Below the pieces are notes generated by a model that saw only the letters and a program-made list of their open reading frames with translations, was not told the DNA's origin and did no database searches. From Fibrisoma limi BUZ 3 (GTDB taxonomy: Bacteria > Bacteroidota > Bacteroidia > Cytophagales > Spirosomataceae), in the NCBI RefSeq assembly GCF_000296815.2, contig NZ_CAIT01000004.1, forward strand, positions 992,001 through 1,056,000: DNA of 64,000 nt, written 5' to 3'. Below, in pieces: positions 1-9,505 of the stretch. Positions within the stretch are counted from its first letter, which is position 1. Every line of letters starts with the position of its first letter. Position numbers and translations under genes: made by a program.

Positions 1-599
1 AAGGGCTGAAAGACGAGCACGAATTGCAGAGCTATTTCATCCGGCGCATCGACAAATTCATTACGTCCAAAGGCCGTAAGATGATCGGCTGGGACGAAAT
101 CCTGGAGGGGGGCCTGTCGCCGAACGCTACGGTCATGAGCTGGCGCGGTACCGAAGGCGGCATTGCGGCTGCCCGGCAGGGACACGACGCGATCATGACG
201 CCCGGTGGGTTCTGCTATCTGGATCATTATCAGGCCGATCCAAAAACACAGCCAATCGCCATTGGTGGTTTTACAACCCTCGAAAAAACGTATGGGTATG
301 AACCAACGCCCGACAGCCTGAATGCCGAGGAAGCCAAGCACATCATAGGTGTGCAGGGCAACGTCTGGACGGAATATATGCTGACGCCGGAATACGTTGA
401 ATACATGGTCTGGCCCCGTGCCATTGCGCTGGCCGAAGTTGGCTGGACTAATAAAGACCGGAAAAACGTAGATGAGTTCAAGCAACGGCTGGCGGTGCAT
501 CAGAAACGGCTCGACTTCCTGAACGTCAACTACTTCGGAGCGCCGATCAACAACAAATTTCAGTACCAGATGCCTACCCAGACGGCGTCGAAGAAATAA
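1..599 (+). CDS. Beta-N-acetylhexosaminidase (GH20), 3' part
   Basis: This is the C-terminal end of a family 20 glycoside hydrolase. These enzymes remove terminal N-acetylglucosamine or N-acetylgalactosamine from glycans, usually in the periplasm or outside the cell. The reading frame is open from base 3, so the gene begins outside the window; the TTG at 24 lies inside the frame and is not the start. Visible hallmarks are the GWDEILEGG segment, the MSWRG strand and the GNVWTEYM segment followed by a long helix ending in AEVGWT, all typical of the end of the GH20 barrel. The catalytic Asp-Glu pair lies upstream of the window. It ends 5 bases before the hydrolase gene, so the two are probably co-transcribed. 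Confidence 0.93.
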   Translation, partial: GLKDEHELQSYFIRRIDKFITSKGRKMIGWDEILEGGLSPNATVMSWRGTEGGIAAARQGHDAIMTPGGFCYLDHYQADPKTQPIAIGGFTTLEKTYGYEPTPDSLNAEEAKHIIGVQGNVWTEYMLTPEYVEYMVWPRAIALAEVGWTNKDRKNVDEFKQRLAVHQKRLDFLNVNYFGAPINNKFQYQMPTQTASKK

Positions 600-604
600 C
601 ATCC

Positions 605-3151
605 ATGAACGTACCGGTTATGAACAAACGAATTGCCAGTGCCTTACTCGGGCTCCTGCTCAGCGGTCAAACGCAGGCACAGACGACTCAACCTACCAGC
701 ACGTCGAGCGGCTACCAGTTTACAAAGGGCCTGGTGGCATTGACAGGAAGCCGCTACGGTCGGGAGGCTATTTATACCGATCCGCTGGCTTATCAACTTT
801 ACACAAAGACGCTGAAGCAGCCGGCAGAAGGGGCCGTGTTCGGGCGGAACGAACAAGGTGGAGAGGTTAAATGGTTGCCCGTTACCGCCGATAGCCTGAA
901 CCGGCTCCGGCTGCGGAGCAATGCGTTTCGGAACGGGGGCGCTCCGGCCGGGCCCGGCGTAACGCCCGGTAGCCTGCGGGGTGGCCTTGGTGGTGGGGGC
1001 GGCTATACGTATCTGACGTACCCATCGACGCGCGAGCAAGTGGCACTGCTGAATATCAAGGGGAACAGCAACGTGTACGTGAACGGCGAACTGCACATGG
1101 GCGATGCCTACAGCATGGGGTACCTGCACATCCCGATTCAGCTTAAAAAAGGACTCAACGAATTCTACGTGCGCGGCATTTCCGTAACGGCCAATCTGGA
1201 ATTTCCCACCAGGTCGGTTCTGCTACGTACCGACGATCCGACCCTGCCGAGTATCCGGCTCGGTGAGTCGAATACGTCGTTGCGGGGTGCTGTAGTCGTT
1301 ATCAATACGTCCAACGCCCCGCTGACGGGTCTGCAACTGAAAAGCAGTCTGGCGGGTAAAGAGCAGTCGACTACGTTACCCACCATACCGGCCATGTCGA
1401 GCCGCAAAGTGACCTTCGACTTCGACGGCAGTGGCGTAACGGCCAAAGGACCCCAATCCTGCCGCCTGAGCCTTACGCAGAAAGGTAAAGTGCTGGACGA
1501 AAGCACCGTATCAATCGACGCGGCTGCTCCCGGAGCTTCGTATAGTCAGACGTTTATCAGCCAGATCGACGGGAGCTTGCAGTATTATGCCGTAACGCCC
1601 CAATCGGCTACCGGCGCGGGACGGTCAGCTCTATTCCTGTCCGTACACGGAGCCGGGGTTGAAGCCACCGGGCAGGCGCGGGCCTATAAACCTAAAGACT
1701 GGGGGAACCTGGTAGCCGCTACGAACCGCCGGCCGCGTGGCTTCAACTGGGAAGACTGGGGGCGTCTGGATGCGCTTGAAGTACTGGCGCTGGCCAAACA
1801 GCAGTTCAAACCCGATCCTCGGCAAATCTACCTGACCGGCCACTCGATGGGCGGCCACGGTACCTGGTTCCTGGGCGCTACGTACCCCGATAAATGGGCG
1901 GCTATTGCCCCCTGCGCGGGGTATCCGACGCTGAAAGAATACGGTTCGGCGGACGGGGTCATCCCGGACGGAAGCAGCAATCCGCTGGAGCAGGTGTTGC
2001 TGCGGGCTGCCAACCAGAGCGACGTACTGAAACTGACTACTAACTACAAGCCGCTGGGCGTGTACGTTTTCCACGGGGATGCCGACCGGACCGTACCCGT
2101 CACCTACGCCCGCCAGATGCGCAAGCTGTTAGGGGAAACGCAGCCGGATTTGAGCTACTACGAGTATCCCGGTGGCAGTCACTGGTTCGGCGACCATAGC
2201 GTCGACTGGAAGCCCCTGTTCGAGTTTTTCAAGTGGCACCAGTTACCGGTCGATTCAACGGTGAATACCATTGACTTTACCACGGCGAATCCCGGTATTT
2301 CCTCATCGTATCGCTGGGCGTCGATTGAACAGCAGGTGCAGCCGCTGGACTACAGCCGGATCCAACTCAACCGGAGCCGTCAGGGAATCACCGGCACAAC
2401 GACGAACGTAGCGGTGCTGAAACTGGCCCTCAACGAATTTGGGGCAAAGGCATCGGTAAAAATTACGTTGGATGGCCAGCCTGCTATTGAGCACACGACA
2501 GCCACTGCCAGCGATACATTGGTGCTGCGCCGGGAGGGCGATCGCTGGAGCCCGACGGGTCGGCTTGATCTGGCGCAGAAAGGCCCACACCGCAATGGAA
2601 CGTTTAAGGACGCCTTCAACAACCGGATGGTGTTTGTATACGGTACGACCGGTACGGCAGAAGAGAACGCCTGGGCATACAACAAAGCTCGCTTTGACGC
2701 CGAAACCTGGTATTACCGGGGCAACGGCGCGGTCGACATTGTCGCTGACAAGGCTTTTGATCCGGCCCGCTATGCCAACCGGGGCGTTATTCTGTACGGT
2801 AATCAGACGACCAACCGGGCCTGGAATGCCCTATTGGCCAACTGCCCCATTCAGGTGAGCCGCGGGCAGTTGACGGTAGGTAGCCAGCGTTATACGGGCG
2901 ATGGGCTAGGGACGTACTTTGTGTGGCCACGTCAGGATAGCCCCGTTGCGTCGGTAGCTGTTGTTGCCGGTACGGGTATGCCCGGTTTACAAGCCGCGAA
3001 CGCTAACCAGTATTTTGCGGGCGCCAGCGGTTTCCCGGATTATATGGTGTTCGACATCAGCATGCTTACCGATGGGGCTAAAGGCATCAAAACGGCCGGT
3101 TTCTTCGACAACAACTGGTCGCTGCCAAGCCAGACAATGGCGAAGCAGTAG
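605..3151 (+). CDS. Secreted alpha/beta-hydrolase (S9/esterase-like)
   Basis: An 848-residue exported serine hydrolase. A short signal peptide ends near residue 26 (SGQTQAQ). A second ATG at 620 would give a more compact signal sequence and is equally possible. The N-terminal half resembles beta-sandwich modules, and a Gly/Pro-rich stretch lies near residues 102-135. The hydrolase core has GHSMGGHG with nucleophile Ser414, HGDADRTVPV with probable acid Asp494, and GGSHWFGD with His526. A further ~300 residues follow. The fold is clear but the substrate is not: esterase and prolyl-oligopeptidase-like peptidase are both possible. Its place between a GH20 and a GH18 gene hints at a role in processing amino-sugar material, possibly deacylation; that is inference. 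Confidence 0.85.
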   Translation: MNVPVMNKRIASALLGLLLSGQTQAQTTQPTSTSSGYQFTKGLVALTGSRYGREAIYTDPLAYQLYTKTLKQPAEGAVFGRNEQGGEVKWLPVTADSLNRLRLRSNAFRNGGAPAGPGVTPGSLRGGLGGGGGYTYLTYPSTREQVALLNIKGNSNVYVNGELHMGDAYSMGYLHIPIQLKKGLNEFYVRGISVTANLEFPTRSVLLRTDDPTLPSIRLGESNTSLRGAVVVINTSNAPLTGLQLKSSLAGKEQSTTLPTIPAMSSRKVTFDFDGSGVTAKGPQSCRLSLTQKGKVLDESTVSIDAAAPGASYSQTFISQIDGSLQYYAVTPQSATGAGRSALFLSVHGAGVEATGQARAYKPKDWGNLVAATNRRPRGFNWEDWGRLDALEVLALAKQQFKPDPRQIYLTGHSMGGHGTWFLGATYPDKWAAIAPCAGYPTLKEYGSADGVIPDGSSNPLEQVLLRAANQSDVLKLTTNYKPLGVYVFHGDADRTVPVTYARQMRKLLGETQPDLSYYEYPGGSHWFGDHSVDWKPLFEFFKWHQLPVDSTVNTIDFTTANPGISSSYRWASIEQQVQPLDYSRIQLNRSRQGITGTTTNVAVLKLALNEFGAKASVKITLDGQPAIEHTTATASDTLVLRREGDRWSPTGRLDLAQKGPHRNGTFKDAFNNRMVFVYGTTGTAEENAWAYNKARFDAETWYYRGNGAVDIVADKAFDPARYANRGVILYGNQTTNRAWNALLANCPIQVSRGQLTVGSQRYTGDGLGTYFVWPRQDSPVASVAVVAGTGMPGLQAANANQYFAGASGFPDYMVFDISMLTDGAKGIKTAGFFDNNWSLPSQTMAKQ

Positions 3152-3178
3152 GGGTGACTTTGTTAGCCCAGGTTTGGG

Positions 3179-3280
3179 TTGTCATCCTGAGGTACGAAGG
3201 ATCTTTGGTAGAGGCTGTAAAAAGTGACAGGCTGTAACATCACCAGCGACCAGAGATTCTTCCTGTCGTCAGGATGACAA
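3179..3280. repeat. Interspersed-type inverted repeat
   Basis: The word TTGTCATCCTGA at 3179-3190 is repeated exactly in inverted orientation at 3269-3280. The similarity continues less perfectly inward, with GAAGGATCTTT on the left against AGATTCTTCC on the right. It lies between the hydrolase stop and the chitinase start and contains no gene. The arms resemble a GTCATCCTGA-type repeat that I recall from other Bacteroidota genomes, but that is memory, not a search. It could act as a weak transcription terminator for the upstream pair. Confidence 0.6.
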
Positions 3281-3393
3281 AACCTGTCGTCAGGCCAACC
3301 AACAACGCTCAATATCCCACAGACCACACCCGCTCCACACCTCAGGACAAACGTCTGTTCGTAAACAAGGCTTCGTATACAACTCGCAATTTC

Positions 3394-4572
3394 ATGAAAA
3401 AGCCCCACGCATTCTACACGTTCTTAATACTGGTTGCTCTGCTCGTCAGCGGAGGTGTTGCCGGGCAGGCTCAGTCCGCTCGCCCGTACGTCGTTATTGG
3501 GTACGTAACGGACAAAGGCTGGACGAAACAACAGATTGATCCGTTCAAACTAACGCATATCAATTACGCCTTTGCGGTACCCGCTCAAAACGGCGAACTG
3601 GCGGCCATTACCCCGCGGGATTCGGCTAACATGGCCATTCTGACTTCGCTCCGATCTGTTAATAAAAACCTGAAGGTGCTGATCTCCGTAGGGGGCTGGG
3701 GTGGCTGTAAATACTTTTCCGACGCGGCCCTGACGGACGAATCTCGTCGGAAGTTTGCCAATAGCGCCGTTGCCTTCCTGAAAAAACACAAGCTCGACGG
3801 CGTAGACATTGACTGGGAATACCCGGCTCAGGTAGGAGCAGGGAATATTTATCGACCCGAGGACAAAGAGAATTTCACCCTGTTCCTGAAAGCCATCCGT
3901 GACCGACTCGACGAACAGGGGCGGCAGGATAACCGAACCGGTCAGAACCATTACCTGCTGACGGCAGCTACGGGGGGCGATACGGCCTTTGTCAATCATA
4001 CCAATCTGGGCGAAGCGCAGCAGTACCTTGACTACGTCAACATTATGACGTACGACCTCTACCACGGCAATGACAAGGTGACGGGGCACCACAGCCCGCT
4101 GGACCAGTCGAAAAAAGGGGATCAGTCGCGCAACAGTTCCATGTCGGCGGTCGATGGCCACATTCGGGCGGGCGTTCCCGTGGAGAAGATCGTGCTGGGT
4201 ATTCCGTTCTACGGCCGTGGCTGGGCCGACGTGAAGCCGGTCGACAATGGCCTGTTCCAGCCCGCAACGGGAAAACATTCGTTTCTCAGCTACGACGAAC
4301 TGGTAGCCAAGTATATCAACAAGAACGGCTTTGTTCGGTACTGGGATGCCGATGCCAAAGCCCCGTACCTGTGGAACCCGACGTCGCGAACGTTTATTTC
4401 CTACGCCGATGCGGAGTCCTTCGGGCCGAAGGTAGACTACGTCAAACAGAAAGGGTTGGCCGGGGTCATGTTCTGGGAGTACATCTACGACCTACAGCAG
4501 AAAAACGTATTGCTAAACAAGCTGGTTGATGGACTGAAAGAACCTTCCTCCAGATCAGGTGCTGGAAGGTAG
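3394..4572 (+). CDS. Chitinase, GH18 family
   Basis: A 392-residue glycoside hydrolase of family 18, which cleaves beta-1,4-linked N-acetylglucosamine polymers. The frame is open further upstream, but ATG 3394 is chosen because it begins a clear signal peptide ([10 protein letters not shown], hydrophobic core, then GQAQS). The catalytic signature [10 protein letters not shown] is intact, with Asp135, Asp138, Asp140 and acid Glu142. Other family features are [12 protein letters not shown] at the start of the barrel, [16 protein letters not shown], and MFWEYIYD near the end. Together with the GH20 enzyme upstream this suggests sequential breakdown of chitin to free N-acetylglucosamine. The protein is probably periplasmic or extracellular. 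No carbohydrate-binding module is visible. Confidence 0.95.
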   Translation: MKKPHAFYTFLILVALLVSGGVAGQAQSARPYVVIGYVTDKGWTKQQIDPFKLTHINYAFAVPAQNGELAAITPRDSANMAILTSLRSVNKNLKVLISVGGWGGCKYFSDAALTDESRRKFANSAVAFLKKHKLDGVDIDWEYPAQVGAGNIYRPEDKENFTLFLKAIRDRLDEQGRQDNRTGQNHYLLTAATGGDTAFVNHTNLGEAQQYLDYVNIMTYDLYHGNDKVTGHHSPLDQSKKGDQSRNSSMSAVDGHIRAGVPVEKIVLGIPFYGRGWADVKPVDNGLFQPATGKHSFLSYDELVAKYINKNGFVRYWDADAKAPYLWNPTSRTFISYADAESFGPKVDYVKQKGLAGVMFWEYIYDLQQKNVLLNKLVDGLKEPSSRSGAGR

Positions 4573-4638
4573 GCGGGCTAACCAGAAGGACTACAAAGAA
4601 ACTCGGCAGGCAAGGCTCACTAATACAATATTTTTTCG

Positions 4639-4646
4639 TACCTTTG
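4639..4646 (+). promoter_or_regulatory. Bacteroidota -7 box before rpsP
   Basis: TACCTTTG matches the TAnnTTTG -7 element of Bacteroidota housekeeping promoters. It sits 53 bases before the S16 start codon. No TTG -33 element is seen at the expected distance upstream. Confidence 0.6.
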
Positions 4647-4699
4647 CGGCCACGTTTTACCGGAGGGATGCGTCCCTCATCAAAAACAAGCAAGCAAAA

Positions 4700-5263
4700 A
4701 TGGCTGTTAAAATTCGTTTAGCGCGTCGTGGACGCAAGAAGATGGCGATGTACGACATCGTTGTGGCCGAAGCCCGGTCACCCCGCGATGGCCGGTTTAT
4801 CGAAAAAATCGGTACGTACAACCCCAACACCGACCCATCGACGGTTGTCTTGAAATCAGAGCGGGCCGTTCATTGGCTCATGGTTGGTGCTGAACCGACC
4901 GATACCGCTCGGTCAATTCTGTCGCACGAGGGAATTATGTTGCGTAAGCACCTGCAGGTAGGCGTTAATAAAGGCGCTATCACCCAGGAGCAGGCCGACG
5001 AAAAATTCGATACCTGGAAGCAGGACAAAGAAGGCCGTATCACTGGGGCTGCTGATGTTAAACAACAGCAGATACAACAGGATCGGGAGGCTCGCCTGGA
5101 AGCAGAGCGTAAGGTAAACGAAGCTCGCGCCGAGGCTATCGCCAAGAAAAACAAGGTGGAAGAACCAGTTGCTGAAGCTGCACCTGCCGAAGAAGGAGCA
5201 GCCGAAGAAACGCCGGCCGCAACGGAAGAATCAACCCCAACGGATACAGCCGCTGCGGAATAA
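4700..5263 (+). CDS. rpsP: 30S ribosomal protein S16
   Basis: Ribosomal protein S16, a component of the small-subunit body. The start is ATG 4700, giving the family-typical beginning [15 protein letters not shown]; the upstream extension of the frame is not coding. The core domain ends near residue 80 at [14 protein letters not shown]. The protein is 187 residues, about twice the bacterial norm of roughly 80-90. The extra part is charged, coiled-coil-like ([17 protein letters not shown]) and then very rich in Ala, Glu and Pro. Such a tail is common in Bacteroidota. A terminator hairpin follows, so rpsP can be transcribed separately from rimM and trmD, although the order rpsP-rimM-trmD is the classical ribosome-maturation operon. 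Confidence 0.97.
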   Translation: MAVKIRLARRGRKKMAMYDIVVAEARSPRDGRFIEKIGTYNPNTDPSTVVLKSERAVHWLMVGAEPTDTARSILSHEGIMLRKHLQVGVNKGAITQEQADEKFDTWKQDKEGRITGAADVKQQQIQQDREARLEAERKVNEARAEAIAKKNKVEEPVAEAAPAEEGAAEETPAATEESTPTDTAAAE

Positions 5264-5288
5264 ATCGACCGAAGAATGTGTTATGAAT

Positions 5289-5317
5289 GAGCCTGTTCAG
5301 TTGAGCAGGCTCTTTTT
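5289..5317 (+). terminator. Rho-independent terminator after rpsP
   Basis: GAGCCTG at 5289-5295 pairs with CAGGCTC at 5306-5312, followed by TTTTT. It begins 25 bases after the rpsP stop codon. It may uncouple abundant S16 synthesis from the rimM-trmD genes. Confidence 0.85.
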
Positions 5318-5371
5318 GTAAATACGACGGCAGCGGTGGCAACGCCCTGCCGCCCAAAGTCTGAATAAACT

Positions 5372-5959
5372 GTGACGAAAGACGATTGCTATCAGGTAGG
5401 CCACATTACCAAGACGCACGGTGTCAACGGGGAACTGGTCATTTTTCTGGACGTCGATGAGCCGTCGGATTATGCCGACCTGGACTCCATTCTGCTCGAC
5501 GTCAAAGGCGAACTTTTGCCTTATTTTATTGAGTCCATTGCGATTGTGAAAGGAAGCCGTGCGATTGTTGCCTTCGAGGATGTGGACACAATTGAGCAGG
5601 CCGAACGACTCATCAACTGTGGCGTGTATCTGCCGCTCGATAATCTGGAGCCTATCGAGGACGAAGATCGGTTTTACTTTCATGAGATTGTGGGGTACCG
5701 CGTTGTCGATAGCCGCGAGGGAGAACTGGGCATTGTCAGGGGGGTGTATGCCATGAACGCCCAGGACCTGATTGCCATGGATTATCAGCAGAAAGAGGTG
5801 CTGATTCCTATCAACAGCGACATTGTACACACCATCGATCGGGCTAACAAGCGCCTGAACGTAGCGCTGCCTGATGGGCTGCTGGCTATCTACCTCGAAG
5901 ACGATACCACGACTAAAGCCGAAACCAACGGCGACCGGGACGATACCGATGAGGATTGA
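5372..5959 (+). CDS. rimM: Ribosome maturation factor RimM
   Basis: RimM binds S19 and the head of the 30S subunit and is needed for 16S rRNA processing. The start is GTG 5372, placed to give [22 protein letters not shown], the usual opening of the family. The N-terminal RimM domain (about residues 7-90) has the [12 protein letters not shown] motif. The C-terminal PRC-barrel domain (about 100-175) contains [13 protein letters not shown] and ends in [12 protein letters not shown]. Length 195 is slightly above the usual ~170 because of an acidic, Thr-rich tail. The last 11 bases overlap the start of trmD, which indicates translational coupling. Confidence 0.96.
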   Translation: MTKDDCYQVGHITKTHGVNGELVIFLDVDEPSDYADLDSILLDVKGELLPYFIESIAIVKGSRAIVAFEDVDTIEQAERLINCGVYLPLDNLEPIEDEDRFYFHEIVGYRVVDSREGELGIVRGVYAMNAQDLIAMDYQQKEVLIPINSDIVHTIDRANKRLNVALPDGLLAIYLEDDTTTKAETNGDRDDTDED

Positions 5960-6623
5960 TATTATTACGTGTCTGCCCCGGTTACTGGACAGCTTCTTCG
6001 CCCATTCCATCCTGCAGCGAGCGCAACAGGGCGGTTTTGTGGAGGTAGTCACGCACGACCTCCGCGATTATTCGACGGACAAGCACCGGCGTGTCGACGA
6101 TTATGCCTTTGGTGGGGGAGCGGGTATGGTCATGCAGATTGAGCCGATTGCCCGCTGTATTAGGGGGTTACAGGCCGAGCGGGACTACGATGACGTTATC
6201 TACATGACGCCCGACGGCGAACGCCTGAGCCAGAAGACCGCTAATTCCCTGTCGCTGAAGCAAAATCTGATTATTCTCTGCGGCCACTACAAAGGGGTTG
6301 ATGAACGGGTGCGTGAGCATTTCGTGACCAAAGAAATCAGCATTGGCGACTACGTATTGTCGGGTGGGGAACTGGCTGCTGCGGTCCTGTCGGATGCCAT
6401 CATCCGGCTCTTGCCGGGCGTACTGAACGACGAGACCTCGGCCCTGACCGACTCGTTTCAGGACAACCTGCTGGCTCCGCCCGTTTATACTCGACCGGCG
6501 GAGTTTGAAGGCTGGAAAGTACCCGACATTCTGCTGTCGGGTCACGAAGCTAAAATTGACGAGTGGCGGCATGAGCAGGCCCTGGCCCGAACCCAGGCCC
6601 GCCGTCCCGATCTGCTGGAATAG
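5949..6623 (+). CDS. trmD: tRNA (guanine37-N1)-methyltransferase TrmD
   Basis: TrmD methylates N1 of G37 next to the anticodon using S-adenosylmethionine, which prevents +1 frameshifting. ATG 5949 is chosen because it gives [17 protein letters not shown], the conserved N-terminus; the longer frame upstream is just RimM in another phase. The SPOUT trefoil-knot region shows [27 protein letters not shown] and [16 protein letters not shown]. The tail [26 protein letters not shown] is also characteristic. Length 224 fits the family. It overlaps rimM by 11 bases and ends 6 bases from the stop of the convergent glycosyltransferase gene. Confidence 0.97.
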   Translation: MRIDIITCLPRLLDSFFAHSILQRAQQGGFVEVVTHDLRDYSTDKHRRVDDYAFGGGAGMVMQIEPIARCIRGLQAERDYDDVIYMTPDGERLSQKTANSLSLKQNLIILCGHYKGVDERVREHFVTKEISIGDYVLSGGELAAAVLSDAIIRLLPGVLNDETSALTDSFQDNLLAPPVYTRPAEFEGWKVPDILLSGHEAKIDEWRHEQALARTQARRPDLLE

Positions 6624-6629
6624 ACGAGG

Positions 6630-8825
6630 TTAACTCCCCTCACTCTCCTGTTGAGTCTGGTCCCTGAGCTCGCGCTCCCGGCGCTTGCGTTCCCGCCGTT
6701 CCTGCCGGAGCTGCCGGCGGGTTTTGACCGTATCGGTTGGGGCAGCAACGGGATCGCCTGAATTGCCGCGCTCGGGTTGAACCGTTGGCCGATCCGGTTC
6801 ATTCCGTTGATCATCGCGGTTGCCGTTGAACAGGTCGCGCAGGAAATTATTGAAGTCGCTGCCATCGTCGGGCTCCGTCATCAGGCTGTCGCTCTGGAAC
6901 AGTGAATCCGGCGGAGCCACCTCCCGGCGCAGCCCCTCCCGCAGTCGGACACCATAGAATCCGTAGGCACCGCTATCCGGCTCGGTCAGTCCGCGCCGGG
7001 CCATAATCCGGCCGATGATGCGGAAATAACCCCGTACGTTGCGACTTTGCAGTGTGCCGTCGGGGTTAAACCAGTTCAGGGCTCGTTTGGGGCTTGGAAT
7101 TACAAAGGCCAGAAAGATACTTTCGCCCAACGACAGGTCCGAGGGCGACTTGGCGAAGTAATACCGGGCCGCTTCGTTAATGCCGTAGATATTACGACCC
7201 CACTCAATGATGTTGAGGTATACCTCATACATCCGTTCTTTGGGAATCAGCCGCTCGTTTTCGATCAGCCACACAATCAGAATCTCCTCGACCTTTCGCG
7301 ACAGGGTTTTATTCCGGTTCAGAAAGGCGTTCTTGACGAGCTGCATCGAAACAGTGCTGGCTCCGCGTTTAAACGACTTTTCCTTGAAGTTGGTCGCAAT
7401 CGAAACGCGGAACGCTTTCTCATTGAAGCCTTTGTGCGTGAAGAAGTTGTAGTCCTCCGACGTAAGCACGGCATTGCGCAGGTCGCGGGAGATGGCGTTT
7501 AACGGTGTAAAGTCCGGATTCTCCGGCCCAACCACAATATCACGGACAGGCTTGCCTTTTTCATAGGGGGTGTAAACGAACGGCTTGTTGATGGCTGTAA
7601 AATCGGTTTGCCCCATCTTCAGAATCCGGAAATTATCGGGTGTCAGGCTGGAGTTGAATTTAACCGAGTCGGGCAGCGATGCATCCAGTTGAAACGCCAG
7701 ATCGTACTTCAGCTTGCCGGCTACCTTCATGCCTTCCAGCGACTCGAACAGCCCCTGGGGGAACGAATTGAACAGAGCCTGAGCATCGAGCGCACCCGTA
7801 TGCAGTTGCAGTTCGTAGACCTTATTGGGCGACAGCGTGTACTTAACAAAGGGGTGGGCACTGACTTCGCCCAGATACAGGGTCGATGAGCTATCGATAC
7901 CGACGTAGTTCTCGCCCACGAACAGGTTGGCGTCCATAGCCGCTTTAGCTACCACTACGTCCGTGCGAGCAATGGCCGGGTGGTTCAGGCGAAGGTTACG
8001 GACTGACCCTATTCCCTCCATCCGAAATTCACCGCCCGACCGGTCAACGTCGCGGAGTTCGGCCCGGAGTGTATCGGCCTGTAGTTTCAGGTTAAATTTC
8101 TTCTCGATGTACGGTAATTCGAGTGGCTTGTTGTCCGCGTACAGCGCCAGATCGTATTCGCGGTCGCCGGGGTCGGCGGTGCCCGTTACGTGCCATGTCG
8201 CCTGCCCGCCGTTAAGCAGGAGTGTCGACGAGACGTCTTCGTCGTCGATAAGGGCCGTTTGGGTCAGCAGTGAGATCGTATCTTTATTATCCTGTACCCG
8301 AAATTCCAGATTCTGGACGTTCAGATCGTCAGGAATTTTTGACAGCAGGTTATCAATCAGATTTTCGGCTACGTCCGAAAGATCGGCGCGCCGGCTGGAG
8401 GTGGTTTTGGTGGAGTCGCGCTGCCGACGGATCAGAAAATCGATATTTGTCAATGAATCGCGTCGAATTACCTGCACCAGGCCATTTTCGAGCGATAATC
8501 CGGCGAGGCTCACCTTCCCCAAAATCAGCGGCCAGAACCGGACACTGATCTCGGTTTTTCGGATGCGGGCCAGGGTATCGCGCTCAGCCGGAACGACTGA
8601 AACATTGGTAAATGCCAGCGATGAGAAGCCGGTAAAAGCCGCTGAGCCAATCCGGACATCGAGGTTATAATCACGTTTGGCTTTACGGATGGCCCGATCC
8701 AGGGCAACCTGTAATAAACTTTCGCGTTTGGAGTAAGCGATTCCCGCACCAATGCCGGCCAGTATAAAAAGACCCAGGAGGGTCCAGCCAACAATGCGAA
8801 GGGCTTTACGTTGACGATCCGTCAT
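6630..8825 (-). CDS. AsmA-like / GT51 peptidoglycan glycosyltransferase
   Basis: A 731-residue inner-membrane protein joining two parts. One membrane helix lies at residues ~11-30. Residues ~45-400 resemble the AsmA-like family of periplasmic beta-rich proteins linked to envelope biogenesis. Residues ~420-620 are a family 51 glycosyltransferase domain, which polymerises lipid II into glycan strands. Motifs seen are EDYNFFTHKGF (catalytic Glu457), RGASTVSMQLVKNAFL, RKVEEILIVWLIE and ERMYEVYLNIIEWG. There is no transpeptidase domain, so it makes glycan without cross-linking. The second motif is STVSMQLVKN where STITQQLVKN is usual. The C-terminus is a long charged tail rich in Arg and Glu. Confidence 0.9.
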   Translation of the reverse strand: MTDRQRKALRIVGWTLLGLFILAGIGAGIAYSKRESLLQVALDRAIRKAKRDYNLDVRIGSAAFTGFSSLAFTNVSVVPAERDTLARIRKTEISVRFWPLILGKVSLAGLSLENGLVQVIRRDSLTNIDFLIRRQRDSTKTTSSRRADLSDVAENLIDNLLSKIPDDLNVQNLEFRVQDNKDTISLLTQTALIDDEDVSSTLLLNGGQATWHVTGTADPGDREYDLALYADNKPLELPYIEKKFNLKLQADTLRAELRDVDRSGGEFRMEGIGSVRNLRLNHPAIARTDVVVAKAAMDANLFVGENYVGIDSSSTLYLGEVSAHPFVKYTLSPNKVYELQLHTGALDAQALFNSFPQGLFESLEGMKVAGKLKYDLAFQLDASLPDSVKFNSSLTPDNFRILKMGQTDFTAINKPFVYTPYEKGKPVRDIVVGPENPDFTPLNAISRDLRNAVLTSEDYNFFTHKGFNEKAFRVSIATNFKEKSFKRGASTVSMQLVKNAFLNRNKTLSRKVEEILIVWLIENERLIPKERMYEVYLNIIEWGRNIYGINEAARYYFAKSPSDLSLGESIFLAFVIPSPKRALNWFNPDGTLQSRNVRGYFRIIGRIMARRGLTEPDSGAYGFYGVRLREGLRREVAPPDSLFQSDSLMTEPDDGSDFNNFLRDLFNGNRDDQRNEPDRPTVQPERGNSGDPVAAPTDTVKTRRQLRQERRERKRRERELRDQTQQESEGS

Positions 8826-8862
8826 GCTAAAAAAATATTCCAGTACAAAGATAGGGTTCTTT

Positions 8863-8942
8863 AGGGAGAAAGGGAGGAGAGGAGTAAAGGAGAAAGGAGG
8901 GGAGACCGCCCTTTTCTTCCTTCTCTTCTCTTTCCTTCCTGC
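8863..8942. repeat. Purine/pyrimidine inverted short-repeat array
   Basis: A purine-only run (8863-8905) built of AAAGGAG-like 7-8-base units faces a pyrimidine run (8909-8940) built of 7-base units such as CTTCCTT, CTCTTCT and CTTTCCT. The right arm ends at the stop codon of the GNAT gene. The two arms could fold on each other imperfectly. It has the same layout as the array at 45199-45299, but the 7-base period is less regular on the left side. Confidence 0.55.
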
Positions 8943-9395
8943 TTAAAAATCCAGGTGGCAGTTGGTCCAGCCGTCGTCGAAGCGGGTACCGAACTGTTGG
9001 TAAAATCCGATCGCAGGTGCGTTCCAGTCAAGCACCTGCCACATCATACCGGTACAATGGGTTTCGTGGGCGGTGTCAATAGTGGCGTCGAACAGCAGCT
9101 TGCCGATGCCGTAGCCCCGGTAGCTTTCAGTAACGATGATGTCTTCCAGGTAAAGCCGCTTGCCTTTCCAGGTCGAATACCGGAAGTAGTAAAGCGCCAT
9201 ACCAACAATTTGATTTGTATCGGAGTCTTCGGCTACCAGAAAACCAAACAGCGGATTGGTACCAAACCCATCGTCGGCCATTTGTTGGGCGGTATTCGTC
9301 ACCTGATCGGCGGCTTTTTCGTAAACGGCTAACTCAGTTACCAGCGCAAAGGCCTGTGGAATATCGGCGCGTACACCAGGGCGGATACTGATCAT
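8943..9395 (-). CDS. GNAT family N-acetyltransferase
   Basis: A 150-residue GCN5-related acetyltransferase, a cytoplasmic enzyme moving an acetyl group from acetyl-CoA to an amine. The acetyl-CoA binding signature is ESYRGYGIGKLLF, preceded by the strand RLYLEDIIVT and followed by MMWQVLDWNAPAIGFYQQFG. This arrangement, including the YLEDIIV strand, resembles the spermidine/spermine acetyltransferase-like branch, but the substrate cannot be fixed from sequence. The ATG at 9395 gives MISIRPGVRADIPQAF, a normal GNAT N-terminus. It stands alone on the minus strand. Confidence 0.92.
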   Translation of the reverse strand: MISIRPGVRADIPQAFALVTELAVYEKAADQVTNTAQQMADDGFGTNPLFGFLVAEDSDTNQIVGMALYYFRYSTWKGKRLYLEDIIVTESYRGYGIGKLLFDATIDTAHETHCTGMMWQVLDWNAPAIGFYQQFGTRFDDGWTNCHLDF

Positions 9396-9505
9396 AGAAG
9401 GAGTGATTTTGGGGGACGAAGGTATGGAATATAGTTTTAGTTACGTTGGATCAGCCGATGAGCCATGGTCGGCGAAAGTGCTTCAAAACGTTGACGGACC
9501 TGTGA

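Noticed and set aside
4559-4699. N-terminal extension of S16 from an upstream start
   Set aside because: The extension contains the TACCTTTG promoter element, and S16 proteins begin with MAVKIRL at 4700.
7927-8670. A Ser/Arg-rich 247-codon frame antisense to the GT51 gene
   Set aside because: Composition is typical of a reverse-strand shadow, and the minus-strand protein is continuous here.
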